A DNA stretch of 64,000 nucleotides. Source: an uncultured Roseovarius sp. (GTDB lineage Bacteria > Pseudomonadota > Alphaproteobacteria > Rhodobacterales > Rhodobacteraceae). The notes below the pieces were generated by a model. That model made no database searches. It had not been told where the DNA came from and was given only the letters and a program-made list of their open reading frames with translations. Of the stretch, positions 18,118-27,420 are shown piece after piece; within the stretch, counting starts at the first letter, position 1, and the number at the start of each line of letters is the position of its first letter. The stretch covers positions 1,102,048 to 1,166,047 of the forward strand of contig NZ_CANLER010000001.1 in NCBI RefSeq assembly GCF_947489715.1. The letters are read 5' to 3'. Made by a program: the position numbers and the translations under genes.

Positions 18118-20187
18118 TTGCGCGACCCACGTTATGATATTTTGTTCGATCAGGTGCAGATTGGCCCTGTCACCGCAAAAAATCGGTTCTATCAGGTGCC
18201 GCATTGCAATGGCGGTGGGTACCGCGACCCGTCAGCAGCCGCCGCCATGCGCGGGATCAAGGCCGAAGGCGGCTGGGGGGTGATCTTCACCGAACAATGC
18301 GAGATGCACCACACTTCCGAAATCACGCCCTTCATCGAACTCCGCCTGTGGGAAGACAAGGACATCCCGCAATTGCGCAAGATGTCCGAGAAAATGAAGG
18401 AACATGGCGCGTTGGCAGGCATCCAACTGGCCTATTCCGGCATCAACGGGCCGAACCTTTACACCAAAGAAGTGCCGCTCGCCCCGTCGGCCCTGCCGAT
18501 CCGTACCTTTACCAATGATCCGGTGCAGGCGCGCGCGCTATCGAAATCTGAGATCAGGGATCTGCGCCGCTGGTTCGTCAACGCCGCCAAACGCTCGAAA
18601 GAGGCCGGCTTCGACCTGATCTGCCTTTACGGCGCCCATGGCTTTGGCATCTTCCAGCACTTCCTCAGCCGCGCCACCAATCAGCGCAGCGACGAATACG
18701 GTGGATCGTTGGAAAACCGCTCTCGCTTCGCGCGCGAGGTCGTGGCCGATATGCGCGATGCGGTCGGCGATACGATGGCCCTGACCCTGCGCGTAAGCCT
18801 GGATGAAACCATCGGCGACCTGGGTTTTTCCAATGCCGAGGTCCGTGATTTTGTCGAGATGAACAAGGATCTGCCCGATCTCTGGGATCTGGCACAAGGC
18901 ACCTGGGAGGATTGCTCGGGTCCGAGCCGTTTCAAGGAAGAGGCCGCACAGCACGAACTGGTCAAGGGCATTCACGAACTGACCGACAAGCCCATCGTCG
19001 GTGTTGGCCGCTTCACCTCGCCCGATGTGATGGTCAAACAGGTCAAATCCGGCGTGCTGGACTTCATTGGCTGTGCCCGGTCGTCGATTGCCGACCCTTT
19101 CCTGCCAAAGAAGATCGAGGAAGGCCGGATCGAGGATATCCGCGAATGTATCGGCTGCAACATCTGCATCACCGGCGACATGACCATGTCAATCAGCCGC
19201 TGCACCCAGAATCCGACTTTCATGGAGGAATGGCGCAAGGGCTGGCACCCCGAGAAGATGAATACCAAGGGCGACAGCAACAACGTGCTGGTGGTTGGCT
19301 CCGGCCCGGCCGGGCTTGAGGCCGCCTGGGCGCTCTGTCGTCGCGGCTATGACGTGGCGATTGCCGAGGCAAAAACCGAAATCGGTGGGCGGGTGACACG
19401 CGAACGGCAACTGCCCGGATTATCGGCCTGGGGCCGCGTTGCGGATTATCGTGAATACCAGTTGCAACAGCGCCCCAATGTCGAGATCTATTTCGACAGC
19501 GCGCTGGATGCCGACAGCATTCTTGAATTCGGCTTTGAAAATGTGGCCATCGCCACCGGCGCCATCTGGCGGCGCGATGGCGTCTCACGCCAGCACGTGG
19601 TGCCGATGCCAATCGCCGAAGGGGCCAAGATCTATACACCCGATGACCTGATGGACGGCACTGTGCCCGGCGGCAATATCGTGCTCTACGATGACGACCA
19701 CTATTACATGGGCGGCGTTCTTGCCGAGCTATTGGTAAAAAACGGCGCCAATGTCACCCTGATCACGCCCTCGGCTTATGTCTCGGACTGGACGAATAAC
19801 ACGCTGGAACAGGGCTCCATCCACGCCCGACTGGTCGAAATGGGGGTTGAGATCGTTTTAAACCGCGGCGTTTCCCAGATTGCCGCCGATCACGTGGTCA
19901 GCAATTGCATCTACACGGGTCGCACCCAGACCTATGCCGCCGATGCGGTTGTCATGGTTGCCTCGCGCACCTGCAATGACACGATCTACACCGATCTGAC
20001 CGCATGTCAGGCCGATTGGGCCGATGCGGGTATCAAATCCGTCAAGATCTTTGGCGACGCCGAGGCCCCGGGGCCGATTGCCTGGTCCACCTATGCCGGC
20101 CACCGCTATGCCCGCGAACTCGACGGTGCCGATATCGGGGACGATCTGCCCTTCCGCCGCGAAATCACCGAACTGGCAGTGGATTGA
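18118..20187 (+). CDS. trimethylamine/dimethylamine dehydrogenase-like iron-sulfur flavoprotein
   Basis: A 689-residue protein aligning end to end with trimethylamine dehydrogenase (TMADH). I chose a TTG start at 18118: it follows AAGGGAG with 7-base spacing, and it places the FMN-linking cysteine at residue 30, exactly as in TMADH. A GTG at 18085 would add 11 residues without a binding site. Residues about 1-340 form the FMN barrel with C30 in FYQVPHC and the Tyr171/His174 pair in YGAH. The 4Fe-4S cluster uses C344, C347, C350 and C362. A FAD/ADP-binding part follows from about 380. The substrate cage is changed: TMADH Tyr60 is Gln, Trp264 is kept (W263), Trp355 is Asp (D354), and the Asp267 position reads Cys266 beside Asp265. 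The substrate is therefore probably a secondary amine or N-methyl amino acid rather than trimethylamine. Electron acceptor is likely an ETF. Confidence 0.9.
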   Translation: MRDPRYDILFDQVQIGPVTAKNRFYQVPHCNGGGYRDPSAAAAMRGIKAEGGWGVIFTEQCEMHHTSEITPFIELRLWEDKDIPQLRKMSEKMKEHGALAGIQLAYSGINGPNLYTKEVPLAPSALPIRTFTNDPVQARALSKSEIRDLRRWFVNAAKRSKEAGFDLICLYGAHGFGIFQHFLSRATNQRSDEYGGSLENRSRFAREVVADMRDAVGDTMALTLRVSLDETIGDLGFSNAEVRDFVEMNKDLPDLWDLAQGTWEDCSGPSRFKEEAAQHELVKGIHELTDKPIVGVGRFTSPDVMVKQVKSGVLDFIGCARSSIADPFLPKKIEEGRIEDIRECIGCNICITGDMTMSISRCTQNPTFMEEWRKGWHPEKMNTKGDSNNVLVVGSGPAGLEAAWALCRRGYDVAIAEAKTEIGGRVTRERQLPGLSAWGRVADYREYQLQQRPNVEIYFDSALDADSILEFGFENVAIATGAIWRRDGVSRQHVVPMPIAEGAKIYTPDDLMDGTVPGGNIVLYDDDHYYMGGVLAELLVKNGANVTLITPSAYVSDWTNNTLEQGSIHARLVEMGVEIVLNRGVSQIAADHVVSNCIYTGRTQTYAADAVVMVASRTCNDTIYTDLTACQADWADAGIKSVKIFGDAEAPGPIAWSTYAGHRYARELDGADIGDDLPFRREITELAVD

Positions 20188-20239
20188 GATGTCTCGAAAT
20201 ACCTGGGTTCAGCTATTGCTTCGCACTACCCATAATAGA

Positions 20240-20254
20240 TTAGTCTGAACCTAA
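20240..20254. promoter_or_regulatory. LysR-type operator dyad, site 3
   Basis: TTAG-N7-CTAA in the 150-base gap between the flavoprotein gene and potA, 85 bases before the potA ATG. It is followed after 5 bases by GCTAAG, text also found after the first site. It suggests an independent promoter for the transporter genes under the same regulator. Confidence 0.65.
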
Positions 20255-20338
20255 TGTTCGCTAAGGGACTCATTTCTTAGCTTAGACAGGTACAGGCAGT
20301 ATCGTTCATCCAAGGGACAAAAAACAGCGGGAGAGGAC

Positions 20339-21430
20339 ATGTCGGACAAGGATACCATCGCCGTCGACGTGCGGGATGCGGTCAAACGCTATGGCGATTT
20401 CACCGCACTTCAACGAATTTCGCTGTCGATCTACGACAATGAATTCTTCACCCTGCTTGGCCCCTCGGGCTGCGGCAAGACCACCCTGCTCAGGATGATC
20501 GCCGGGTTCGAGGATGTCACCGAAGGGGCGATTTTCCTCTTTGGCGACGAGATCGAGAAACTGCCGCCCAACAAACGCCCGGTCAACACGGTGTTCCAGA
20601 ACTATGCGCTCTTTCCGCACATGACGGTCACTGAAAACGTGGGCTTTGGTCTTGAGATGCGTGGCAAATCCAAATCCGAGGCCCGCCAGCGCGCGGGCGA
20701 AATGCTTGAACTGGTGCAGCTCTCGCAATTTGCAGACCGTAAACCCGCCCAGCTCTCCGGTGGTCAGCAACAGCGTGTGGCTCTGGCCCGTGCGCTGGCG
20801 CCACAGCCCAAGGTACTTTTGCTGGATGAACCCCTCTCGGCGCTCGATCTGAAACTGCGCCAGGCAATGCGGTTCGAACTGAAAGAGTTGCAGCGCGAGA
20901 CCGGCATCACCTTCATCTTCGTCACACACGATCAGGAAGAGGCACTGACCATGTCGGACCGGATTGCGGTGATGTCGGCGGGCAAATTGCAGCAACTGGG
21001 CGAGGCCAAGGAAATCTATGAACGGCCTCACAACATGTTCGTGGCCGATTTCATCGGTGAAACCAACCTGCTCGAAGTTTCCGTCGACAAGATCGCGGAT
21101 GGCCGCGCCATCTGCCATCTGGGCGGCGGGCATGAACTGACCTGCAATGAGGTGCCGGGCGTCGGCGTCGGATCCAAGGTGCATATGTCGGTGCGTCCCG
21201 AACGCCTGTTCCTATCGGATGAACCTACCGAATCCGAAAGCCTCAAGGGGCAGGTCCGCGACAACATCTTCGTCGGCACCGATATCCAGACCATCATCGA
21301 CCTGGCCGACGGGCCGCAAATGATCGTGCGCACGTCGAATTCCGATCGCGGCAACAAACGCATTTTCGAACCCGGTGCACAGGCCTATGTCAACATGGAG
21401 CAGGAGGCCGCCCGCCTCCTGGTTGACTGA
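20339..21430 (+). CDS. potA: polyamine-type ABC transporter, ATP-binding subunit
   Basis: A 363-residue ABC ATPase of the spermidine/putrescine (PotA) class that powers uptake from the periplasm. Walker A GPSGCGKTT is at residues 41-49, the Q-loop at FQNYALFP (87-94), signature LSGGQ (139-143), Walker B VLLLDEP (159-165), and the switch histidine in FVTHDQEEA. Residues about 245-350 form the TOBE regulatory domain typical of PotA-like subunits. It follows GGGAGAGGAC and ends exactly where potB begins (TGATG overlap). The neighbours complete a four-gene importer. The actual ligand could be a polyamine or another cationic amine. Confidence 0.93.
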   Translation: MSDKDTIAVDVRDAVKRYGDFTALQRISLSIYDNEFFTLLGPSGCGKTTLLRMIAGFEDVTEGAIFLFGDEIEKLPPNKRPVNTVFQNYALFPHMTVTENVGFGLEMRGKSKSEARQRAGEMLELVQLSQFADRKPAQLSGGQQQRVALARALAPQPKVLLLDEPLSALDLKLRQAMRFELKELQRETGITFIFVTHDQEEALTMSDRIAVMSAGKLQQLGEAKEIYERPHNMFVADFIGETNLLEVSVDKIADGRAICHLGGGHELTCNEVPGVGVGSKVHMSVRPERLFLSDEPTESESLKGQVRDNIFVGTDIQTIIDLADGPQMIVRTSNSDRGNKRIFEPGAQAYVNMEQEAARLLVD

Positions 21431-22359
21431 TGGCAGCGGGGGCGGCAAGCGGCGGCAGCGCCAAATCCGACACCTACGCCGAGGCACGCACCTGGCTGTT
21501 GCTTCCGGCCTGGGCCGTGCTGGGCATATTCGTGCTGGCACCGGTGTTGATGATGCTGGTCTATTCTTTCCTGACCAAGGAATTTCGCGGCGGCGTGATC
21601 TGGGACTTCAGCTTTGCAGCCTATGATCAGTTCTTCTGCAATCGTGGGCTGTTCGGGGATGAACCCTGTAGCATTGAATGGACCTATATCAACATCTTCT
21701 GGCGCTCGATCTGGCAGGCCGGTGCGGCCACGTTGCTAAGCCTGGTGATCGGCTTTCCCACCGCCTATTTCATCGCCACCCGGCCCGAAAAGGTGCGCCC
21801 GATCTGGGTGTTCCTGATCACCATCCCCTATTGGGTCAACCTGCTCATTCGCACCGTCAGCATGAAATTCATGCTGCGCGATCAGGGTCCGCTCAACGAT
21901 TTCCTGATCTCGACCGGGCTGATCGACACGCCGATCCACATCGTGAACACCAATTTTGCGGTGCAGCTTGGCCTGTTCTACTCCTACCTGCCCTTCATGG
22001 TGCTGCCGATCTATGCATCGGTCGAGCGATATAATTTCAACCTTTCCGAGGCTGCTGCCGATCTTTACGCCAGCAAATGGGTCACGCTTCGACGCATCCT
22101 GCTGCCCGCGGTCAAGCCCGGCGTGATTGCCGGCTGTATTCTGGTCTTCGTGCCTTCACTGGGTTCGTTCCTGGCGCCGGACCTGCTGGGCGGGGCCAAG
22201 AACTTCATGATCGGATCGCTGATCGAAGAGCAGTTCAAGGGCAATGCCGGGAACTGGCCCTTCGGTGCGGCCGCATCAATGATCCTGCTGACGATGGTGC
22301 TGATCATCCTGCTGATCTTTGCCCGGCAACAGGCCAAAGCGGAAAAGGGGACAGGCTGA
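21430..22359 (+). CDS. potB: polyamine-type ABC transporter permease (PotB-like)
   Basis: A 309-residue inner-membrane permease. Six main hydrophobic segments are visible, beginning at residues about 20-42, with a periplasmic loop containing two cysteines (near residues 65 and 75). The EAAxxLYAxxxxxxxxILLP EAA loop that contacts the ATPase is present near residue 215 ([20 protein letters not shown]). The start shares a base with the potA stop and its stop shares a base with the potC start, so the three are translationally coupled. Confidence 0.92.
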   Translation: MAAGAASGGSAKSDTYAEARTWLLLPAWAVLGIFVLAPVLMMLVYSFLTKEFRGGVIWDFSFAAYDQFFCNRGLFGDEPCSIEWTYINIFWRSIWQAGAATLLSLVIGFPTAYFIATRPEKVRPIWVFLITIPYWVNLLIRTVSMKFMLRDQGPLNDFLISTGLIDTPIHIVNTNFAVQLGLFYSYLPFMVLPIYASVERYNFNLSEAAADLYASKWVTLRRILLPAVKPGVIAGCILVFVPSLGSFLAPDLLGGAKNFMIGSLIEEQFKGNAGNWPFGAAASMILLTMVLIILLIFARQQAKAEKGTG

Positions 22360-23168
22360 TGGCACGCGGAAAAAACGACATCAAATCCTTCCCCGGTTTC
22401 CTGCCAATGACAATCCTGTGTCTGGTGATCCTCTATGCGCCACTGGTGGTGGTGACGATCTACTCGCTCAATGACAGCAACTCGATCACCAATTGGGAAG
22501 GCATCAGCTTTCGCTGGTACGCGGATGTGTTCACCGGGCCTGAATCCGAAAAATTCAAGATCGCCGCCTGGAACAGTTTCACCATTGCCATCATCGCTGC
22601 CACCGTGTCGACCACCATTGCCACACTGGCAGCCACGGCAATGGTGCGCGGGGGGCGGTTCAGACTACGCACCGTGTCCTTCGGCCTGATCTCCCTGCCC
22701 CTCATGGTGCCCGAGATCGTGACCGCCGTCGCCACGCTGATCTTTTTCAACTCCATCGGCTTCACTCGCGGCTACCTGACCATCCTCATGGCTCATATCG
22801 CCTTTTGCATCCCGTTTGCCTACATGCCGATCTCGGCCCGGATGCAGGGGATCGAGGACAGCTATGAACAGGCGGCAATGGACCTTTATGCCACCAAGCG
22901 GCAGGCCTTCACCAAGATCCTGATGCCGCTGATGCTGCCGGGCATCATCTCGGGCTATATCCTGGCCTTCATCATCTCGCTTGACGATTTCATCATCACC
23001 AACTTCGTCAAGGGTGCGGGCGTCGAAACCCTGCCCACCGCGATCTTCGGATCGGTCAAGCAAGGGATAAAACCCAATATCATGGCCATTTCGACCATGC
23101 TGCTGGCGGTGTCGATCATCATGGTCACGATCTCATACTTCGTCAGCAAATCGGACAATACCAAATGA
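22359..23168 (+). CDS. potC: polyamine-type ABC transporter permease (PotC-like)
   Basis: A 269-residue second permease, with six hydrophobic segments and the EAA loop [18 protein letters not shown] (about residues 168-185). Start chosen at 22359, coupled to the potB stop through TGATG; a much longer frame beginning upstream in potB has no matching sequence. [13 protein letters not shown] near residue 208 is typical of PotC. Its stop overlaps the start of the decayed flavoprotein remnant by 4 bases, showing that the lost gene was once the next cistron. Confidence 0.93.
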   Translation: MARGKNDIKSFPGFLPMTILCLVILYAPLVVVTIYSLNDSNSITNWEGISFRWYADVFTGPESEKFKIAAWNSFTIAIIAATVSTTIATLAATAMVRGGRFRLRTVSFGLISLPLMVPEIVTAVATLIFFNSIGFTRGYLTILMAHIAFCIPFAYMPISARMQGIEDSYEQAAMDLYATKRQAFTKILMPLMLPGIISGYILAFIISLDDFIITNFVKGAGVETLPTAIFGSVKQGIKPNIMAISTMLLAVSIIMVTISYFVSKSDNTK

Positions 23169-23458
23169 CACGGCATCCGCCTTGCGACATTCTCTTCGAG
23201 CCCGTGAACATTGAACCTGTCACACCCCAAAAACAGGTTCTTTCAGATACCCCTTTGCGCGGTCATTTAGGACAATGCGCCAGATACAAATACGCAACCG
23301 AGTTTCTGGACGCGGGCATCAGATTGATCTCGCGCATTGGCGATTGTGGAGCGTCAGGTAATACTGCGGCAGCGGTGCATTCCGACAGCACATGGGCTCA
23401 CAACCTTGATCAGGACGGTGTTTCAGGTCCACCTTACCTTCCAATGCCACTGGCATAA
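23165..23458 (+). pseudogene. remnant of a second trimethylamine-dehydrogenase-like gene
   Basis: The frame begins with an ATG overlapping the potC stop. Its first 20 residues (CDILFEPVNIEPVTPQK) match the N-terminus of TMADH-like proteins, compare YDILFDQVQIGPVTAKN in the intact gene at 18118. From about residue 45 it reads LDAGIRLISRIGDC and then TAAAVHSDSTWAHNLD, which match the extreme C-terminus of the same family (…AGIxSVxRIGDCxAPxTIAAAVxxGHxxARELD). Some 600 codons between are missing. The FMN cysteine, Fe-S cysteines and both nucleotide-binding domains are absent, so no activity can remain. This is an internal-deletion pseudogene of a paralogue that once sat between potC and potD. Confidence 0.7.
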
Positions 23459-23487
23459 CTCAAAAAAACCAACAGAGGAGAACGCAA

Positions 23488-24525
23488 ATGAAATCGATTG
23501 CTAAACTGGGGGCGACGGCCATCGCGCTTGCACTGGCCGCCAATGCCGCCAGCGCCGACGGCAAACTGGTGATCTATCACTGGTTCGAATACATCCCGCA
23601 GGAATTGCTGGACAAGTTTGCCGAAGAACACGGGGTCGAGGTTGTCATGGACACTTACGATTCCAACGAGGCACTGCTGGCCTCGCTCAAGGCCGGTGCC
23701 ATCGGCACCTATGACGTGGCCGTACCGGGCGATTACATGGTGTCGATCATGGCCAATCAGGGCCTGCTGGATACGATTGCCGAGGGCGAACTGGCCAACA
23801 AGGGCAATATCGCCGATGAATGGGCCGATCCCAGCTTTGATCCGGGTCGCAAACATTCGATCCCCTATCAGTGGGGTTCGACCAGCTTTTCGGTGAACCG
23901 CGATGTCTATGATGGCGACATCAACACCACCGATATCCTGTTCAATCCCCCCTCCGAGCTTTCGGGCAAGATCAACATGCTCGACAGTCAGGGTGAGGTG
24001 CTGGCCATGGCCTCGCTGCATATGGGCATTCCGCAATGCTCGACCGACCGCGAACAGCTCAAGGCACTGAACGCGATGTTGCAGGACGCCAAGGGCCACT
24101 GGGCCTCCTTCAACTCCGACACGGCCAAGGAAGTGCTGGTCTCGGGCGATGCCGCCGTGGGCCAGATCTATGACGGTTTCGGCGCCAAGGCGCGTGAGGA
24201 AGGCGCGAACCTGGAATACGCCTTTCCGGCACAGGGTTACGTGGTCTGGATGGACAATGTCGTCCTGCTCAAGGACGCGCCAAACCGCGACAACGCCCTC
24301 AAATTCATGGATTTCCTGCTGGAACCTGAAAACATCGCCGCCGTGTCGAACTATGCGCGCTATGGCGCGGGGGTGAAGGGCGTGTCCGATCATCTTGACC
24401 CGGCTTTGGCAAAACTGCCGGAATCGAACCCGCCCGCCGATGCAGGTACCGGCGTGTTCATCGAAGTCTGCGATCAGGAAACCCAGGCCGTCTACGACAC
24501 GATCTGGACCAACCTGAAAAAATGA
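23488..24525 (+). CDS. potD: polyamine-type periplasmic substrate-binding protein (PotD/PotF-like)
   Basis: A 345-residue periplasmic binding protein. A Sec signal peptide with Ala-rich core ends near residue 23 (AASA-DG). The mature part starts KLVIYHWFEYIPQELLDKF, the usual PotD/PotF opening, and has YDVAVPGDYMV and GYVVWMDNVVLLKDAPN segments that line the ligand cleft. A strong ribosome binding site GAGGAG precedes the ATG. It is separated from potC by the flavoprotein remnant but presumably still cotranscribed. Aromatic and acidic residues in the cleft fit a cationic amine ligand, but the exact compound cannot be read from sequence. Confidence 0.92.
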   Translation: MKSIAKLGATAIALALAANAASADGKLVIYHWFEYIPQELLDKFAEEHGVEVVMDTYDSNEALLASLKAGAIGTYDVAVPGDYMVSIMANQGLLDTIAEGELANKGNIADEWADPSFDPGRKHSIPYQWGSTSFSVNRDVYDGDINTTDILFNPPSELSGKINMLDSQGEVLAMASLHMGIPQCSTDREQLKALNAMLQDAKGHWASFNSDTAKEVLVSGDAAVGQIYDGFGAKAREEGANLEYAFPAQGYVVWMDNVVLLKDAPNRDNALKFMDFLLEPENIAAVSNYARYGAGVKGVSDHLDPALAKLPESNPPADAGTGVFIEVCDQETQAVYDTIWTNLKK

Positions 24526-24547
24526 GGGGCTGATCACCTCAACAATG

Positions 24548-24575
24548 TTCCGGGGCGTTGCAAAATGCCCCGGAA
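24548..24575 (+). terminator. hairpin after potD
   Basis: Perfect 9-base arms TTCCGGGGC and GCCCCGGAA with a 10-base loop, 22 bases after the potD stop. No T tract follows, so it may be a transcript-stabilising hairpin or a factor-assisted terminator closing the transporter operon. Confidence 0.55.
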
Positions 24576-24807
24576 GCCGGACTATGCGGCTAGTGCCGCA
24601 GACCTGCCAGCTGCTCTCATCAAGCTCCGTTCCCTTGCCATGGATTCCGTCCAGAGCCGATTTCACCTGCCAGAAATCAACGGTTTTCAAGTGATAGCGC
24701 CGAAAAATCGGCCCGGCGGCACCCGGGCGGGTTGCCCTTCGCACCGGACGGAAAAACCGACCACAGGAGGTTCTGCGATCGGCGCACCCCTTACCACACT
24801 CCCGTTA

Positions 24808-25167
24808 TCACTTCTCTTTCGGTGCTTCGAAGTTCACGGTCTTCATGTCGTAATTCGGGTCGTTTTCGCATTCTTCCCGAATGACTGTAACCGTTTCGGT
24901 GAATTCATCGCCGCGCGGGGCATCGACATTCGTCACCTCGTCGGTTTCGACCTGAACCGTGCCGTCACTGCTGGCATCTTCCTCAAGTGGGGTGTCTTCG
25001 CGCACAGCGGCTCCGGCCTCGTTTGCCATGTCGTTCACGGCCTGCATCTGTCCTTCCTCATCCAAAGCCTGAAAGTCAGCGCAGGTCATTGCCGCTGCCG
25101 GTTGCGCCAGAAGGGCGACGGTGCCAATCGCGGTCAGTTGTGACAGTACGATTTTACTAAAGTTCAT
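24808..25167 (-). CDS. small secreted HdeA-like protein
   Basis: A 119-residue protein with a clear signal peptide (hydrophobic core about residues 8-22, cleavage after PAAA). The mature protein starts MTCADFQALDEEGQMQAV, the pattern of HdeA/HdeB-family acid-stress chaperones (TCxDFLALD), and has a second Cys near the end (REECENDP) that could form the family's single disulfide. The middle is very acidic. The start at 25167 follows AGGAGAG; an upstream extension has no signal peptide. It is monocistronic. HdeA homology covers only the N-terminal motif, so the chaperone role is a guess. Confidence 0.7.
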   Translation of the reverse strand: MNFSKIVLSQLTAIGTVALLAQPAAAMTCADFQALDEEGQMQAVNDMANEAGAAVREDTPLEEDASSDGTVQVETDEVTNVDAPRGDEFTETVTVIREECENDPNYDMKTVNFEAPKEK

Positions 25168-25522
25168 ATTTACTCTCCTATCAGAGGCTTCTCCGGACAT
25201 CAGCGACACGCTGACATCGCCCGAGCCCTGACTGGGAAAACATTGTCGCCCGGGAAAGGTTCCCGACTACCTTGTCAATCACGGCTACGTGATGCGCCAC
25301 TCAGCCAACGCAGCGACCACGGATCATCGGTCCGGCTCCGGTAATCCGAGACCCTAATCCGAGCATTCACCCGCATTCCCGTCCCGGGTGCGACAAAATA
25401 ATTGATCTGCGTCAAATTCTGACATTGCCCCGCCCCCCTCCTCGTTCTAAAACCAAAAGGGATCACGGGCGTGTGAAAGAATGTTGCGCGCCTCGCAAAT
25501 ATTAAGTCAGCAGGAGGCACCA
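25168..25522. other. intergenic region ahead of ctaD
   Basis: About 355 bases between two divergent genes (the HdeA-like gene on the minus strand and ctaD on the plus strand). Apart from the FNR-like dyad at 25402-25415 I see no further structured site. The minus-strand open frame crossing it does not resemble a protein. Confidence 0.5.
25402..25415. promoter_or_regulatory. candidate FNR/FnrL box upstream of ctaD
   Basis: TTGATCTGCGTCAA matches the FNR consensus TTGAT-N4-ATCAA at nine of ten positions. It lies 108 bases before the ctaD start. Oxygen-responsive control of a terminal oxidase would make sense, though FnrL usually targets the cbb3 rather than the aa3 oxidase in Rhodobacter. Confidence 0.45.
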
Positions 25523-27196
25523 ATGGCAGATGCAGCCATTCACGGCCACGATCATCATGACGAACGTGGGTTCTTTACCCGCTGGTTCATGTCCACCAAC
25601 CACAAGGATATCGGTATCCTCTACCTGGTCGTTTCGGCATTTGTCGGTCTGATCTCGGTCGCGTTTACCGTTTACATGCGCCTCGAGCTGATGGAGCCCG
25701 GCGTGCAGTACATGTGTCTCGAAGGCGCGCGCTTCTTCGCGGCGGCCGCGGGCGAATGTACGCCAAACGGGCATCTCTGGAACGTGATGATCACCTATCA
25801 CGGCGTCCTGATGATGTTCTTCGTGGTGATTCCGGCGCTTTTCGGCGGTTTCGGCAACTATTTCATGCCGTTGCAGATCGGCGCGCCCGATATGGCCTTC
25901 CCGCGGATGAACAACCTCAGCTTCTGGCTCTATGTCGCCGGGACGTCGCTGGGCGTCGCCTCGCTGCTCAGCCCGGGTGGTAACGGACAGCTTGGCTCGG
26001 GCGTGGGCTGGGTGCTCTACCCGCCGCTTTCCACGACCGAACAGGGCATGTCGATGGACCTGGCGATTTTTGCCGTGCACGTGTCGGGCGCCAGCTCGAT
26101 CCTGGGCGCGATCAACATGATCACCACCTTCCTGAACATGCGCGCACCGGGCATGACACTCTTCAAAGTGCCGCTATTCTCGTGGTCGATCTTCGTGACT
26201 GCATGGCTGATTCTGCTGTCGCTGCCGGTTCTGGCGGGCGCCATCACCATGCTGCTGACAGACCGCAACTTCGGGACCACCTTCTTTGATCCCGCAGGCG
26301 GTGGCGACCCGATCCTCTATCAGCACATCCTGTGGTTCTTCGGCCACCCCGAGGTATATATCATCATCCTTCCAGGCTTTGGCATCATCAGCCACGTGAT
26401 CGCGACTTTCTCGCGCAAACCGGTCTTCGGCTACCTGCCGATGGTCTGGGCTCTGATCGCCATCGGCTTCCTGGGCTTCGTCGTCTGGGCGCATCACATG
26501 TACACCGTCGGCATGTCGCTGACCCAGCAAAGCTACTTCATGCTGGCGACGATGGTGATCGCGGTGCCCACCGGCGTGAAGGTGTTCAGTTGGATTGCCA
26601 CCATGTGGGGCGGCTCGATCGAATTCAAGACGCCGATGCTCTGGGCCTTTGGTTTCCTCTTCCTCTTCACCGTGGGCGGCGTAACCGGCATCGTTCTGTC
26701 GCAGGCCGGTATCGACCGCGCCTATCACGACACCTACTACGTCGTGGCGCATTTCCACTATGTGATGAGCCTGGGGGCCGTCTTCGCCATCTTCGCGGGC
26801 ATGTATTTCTACTTTCCCAAGATGACCGGACGGATGTATCCCGAATGGGCTGGTAAGATGCATTTCTGGGCGATGTTCATCGGTGCGAACCTGACCTTCT
26901 TCCCACAGCACTTCCTGGGACGTCAGGGCATGCCGCGCCGCTACATCGACTACCCCGAGGCCTTCGCGCCCTGGAACTGGTGGTCGTCGATCGGCGCCTT
27001 CCTCAGCTTCGCGTCCTTCGTGTTCTTCTTCGGAATCGTCGCCTACACGCTGCTGCGTGGAGCACGCGTAACCGAGAACAACCCGTGGAACGAATACGCA
27101 GACACGCTGGAATGGACCCTGCCCTCGCCCCCGCCCGAACACACGTTCGAAATCCTGCCCAAGCAGGAAGAATGGGACAAGGGCCACGCCCACTAG
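25523..27196 (+). CDS. ctaD: cytochrome c oxidase subunit I (aa3 type)
   Basis: Catalytic subunit of the aa3 heme-copper oxidase, which reduces O2 to water and pumps protons across the inner membrane. The 557-residue protein has the twelve-helix layout. HGVLMMFF contains a heme a ligand, [17 protein letters not shown] holds the CuB His and the cross-linked Tyr, [10 protein letters not shown] the two further CuB histidines, and [15 protein letters not shown] the heme a3 and heme a ligands. The D-channel segment [24 protein letters not shown] is intact. The start at 25523 follows AGGAGG. Subunits II and III are not adjacent, as is common in Rhodobacterales. A strong terminator follows. Confidence 0.97.
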   Translation: MADAAIHGHDHHDERGFFTRWFMSTNHKDIGILYLVVSAFVGLISVAFTVYMRLELMEPGVQYMCLEGARFFAAAAGECTPNGHLWNVMITYHGVLMMFFVVIPALFGGFGNYFMPLQIGAPDMAFPRMNNLSFWLYVAGTSLGVASLLSPGGNGQLGSGVGWVLYPPLSTTEQGMSMDLAIFAVHVSGASSILGAINMITTFLNMRAPGMTLFKVPLFSWSIFVTAWLILLSLPVLAGAITMLLTDRNFGTTFFDPAGGGDPILYQHILWFFGHPEVYIIILPGFGIISHVIATFSRKPVFGYLPMVWALIAIGFLGFVVWAHHMYTVGMSLTQQSYFMLATMVIAVPTGVKVFSWIATMWGGSIEFKTPMLWAFGFLFLFTVGGVTGIVLSQAGIDRAYHDTYYVVAHFHYVMSLGAVFAIFAGMYFYFPKMTGRMYPEWAGKMHFWAMFIGANLTFFPQHFLGRQGMPRRYIDYPEAFAPWNWWSSIGAFLSFASFVFFFGIVAYTLLRGARVTENNPWNEYADTLEWTLPSPPPEHTFEILPKQEEWDKGHAH

Positions 27197-27216
27197 GCAA
27201 AGGTCTCATGAAAACG

Positions 27217-27250
27217 AAAAGCCCTCGGTATCACCACCGGGGGCTTTTTT
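27217..27250 (+). terminator. rho-independent terminator of ctaD
   Basis: Hairpin with arms AAAAGCCCTCGGT and ACCGGGGGCTTTTTT around ATCACC, ending in six T, 20 bases after the ctaD stop codon. Confidence 0.9.
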
Positions 27251-27420
27251 CATGCCAATTTCTGTCGGATCTGATCCGAATGTGGTCCCGGTGCAGGCGG
27301 AATTAATGCCGTTCTTCAGGACGTCATAAGCCAAAAGCGACACGCCCGTCGAATTCGCGCGCGCTACAAGCGAAGTCTTCGTATTACGTTGGACTATCCT
27401 ACCAACTGCGCGAAATTTAT

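Noticed and set aside
23434..24744. 436-codon open frame opposite potD
   Set aside because: Antisense to a well-supported periplasmic binding protein; sequence has no family pattern.
26174..27193. 339-codon open frame opposite ctaD
   Set aside because: His/Glu/Asp-rich reversed text of conserved membrane helices, hence a shadow of ctaD.
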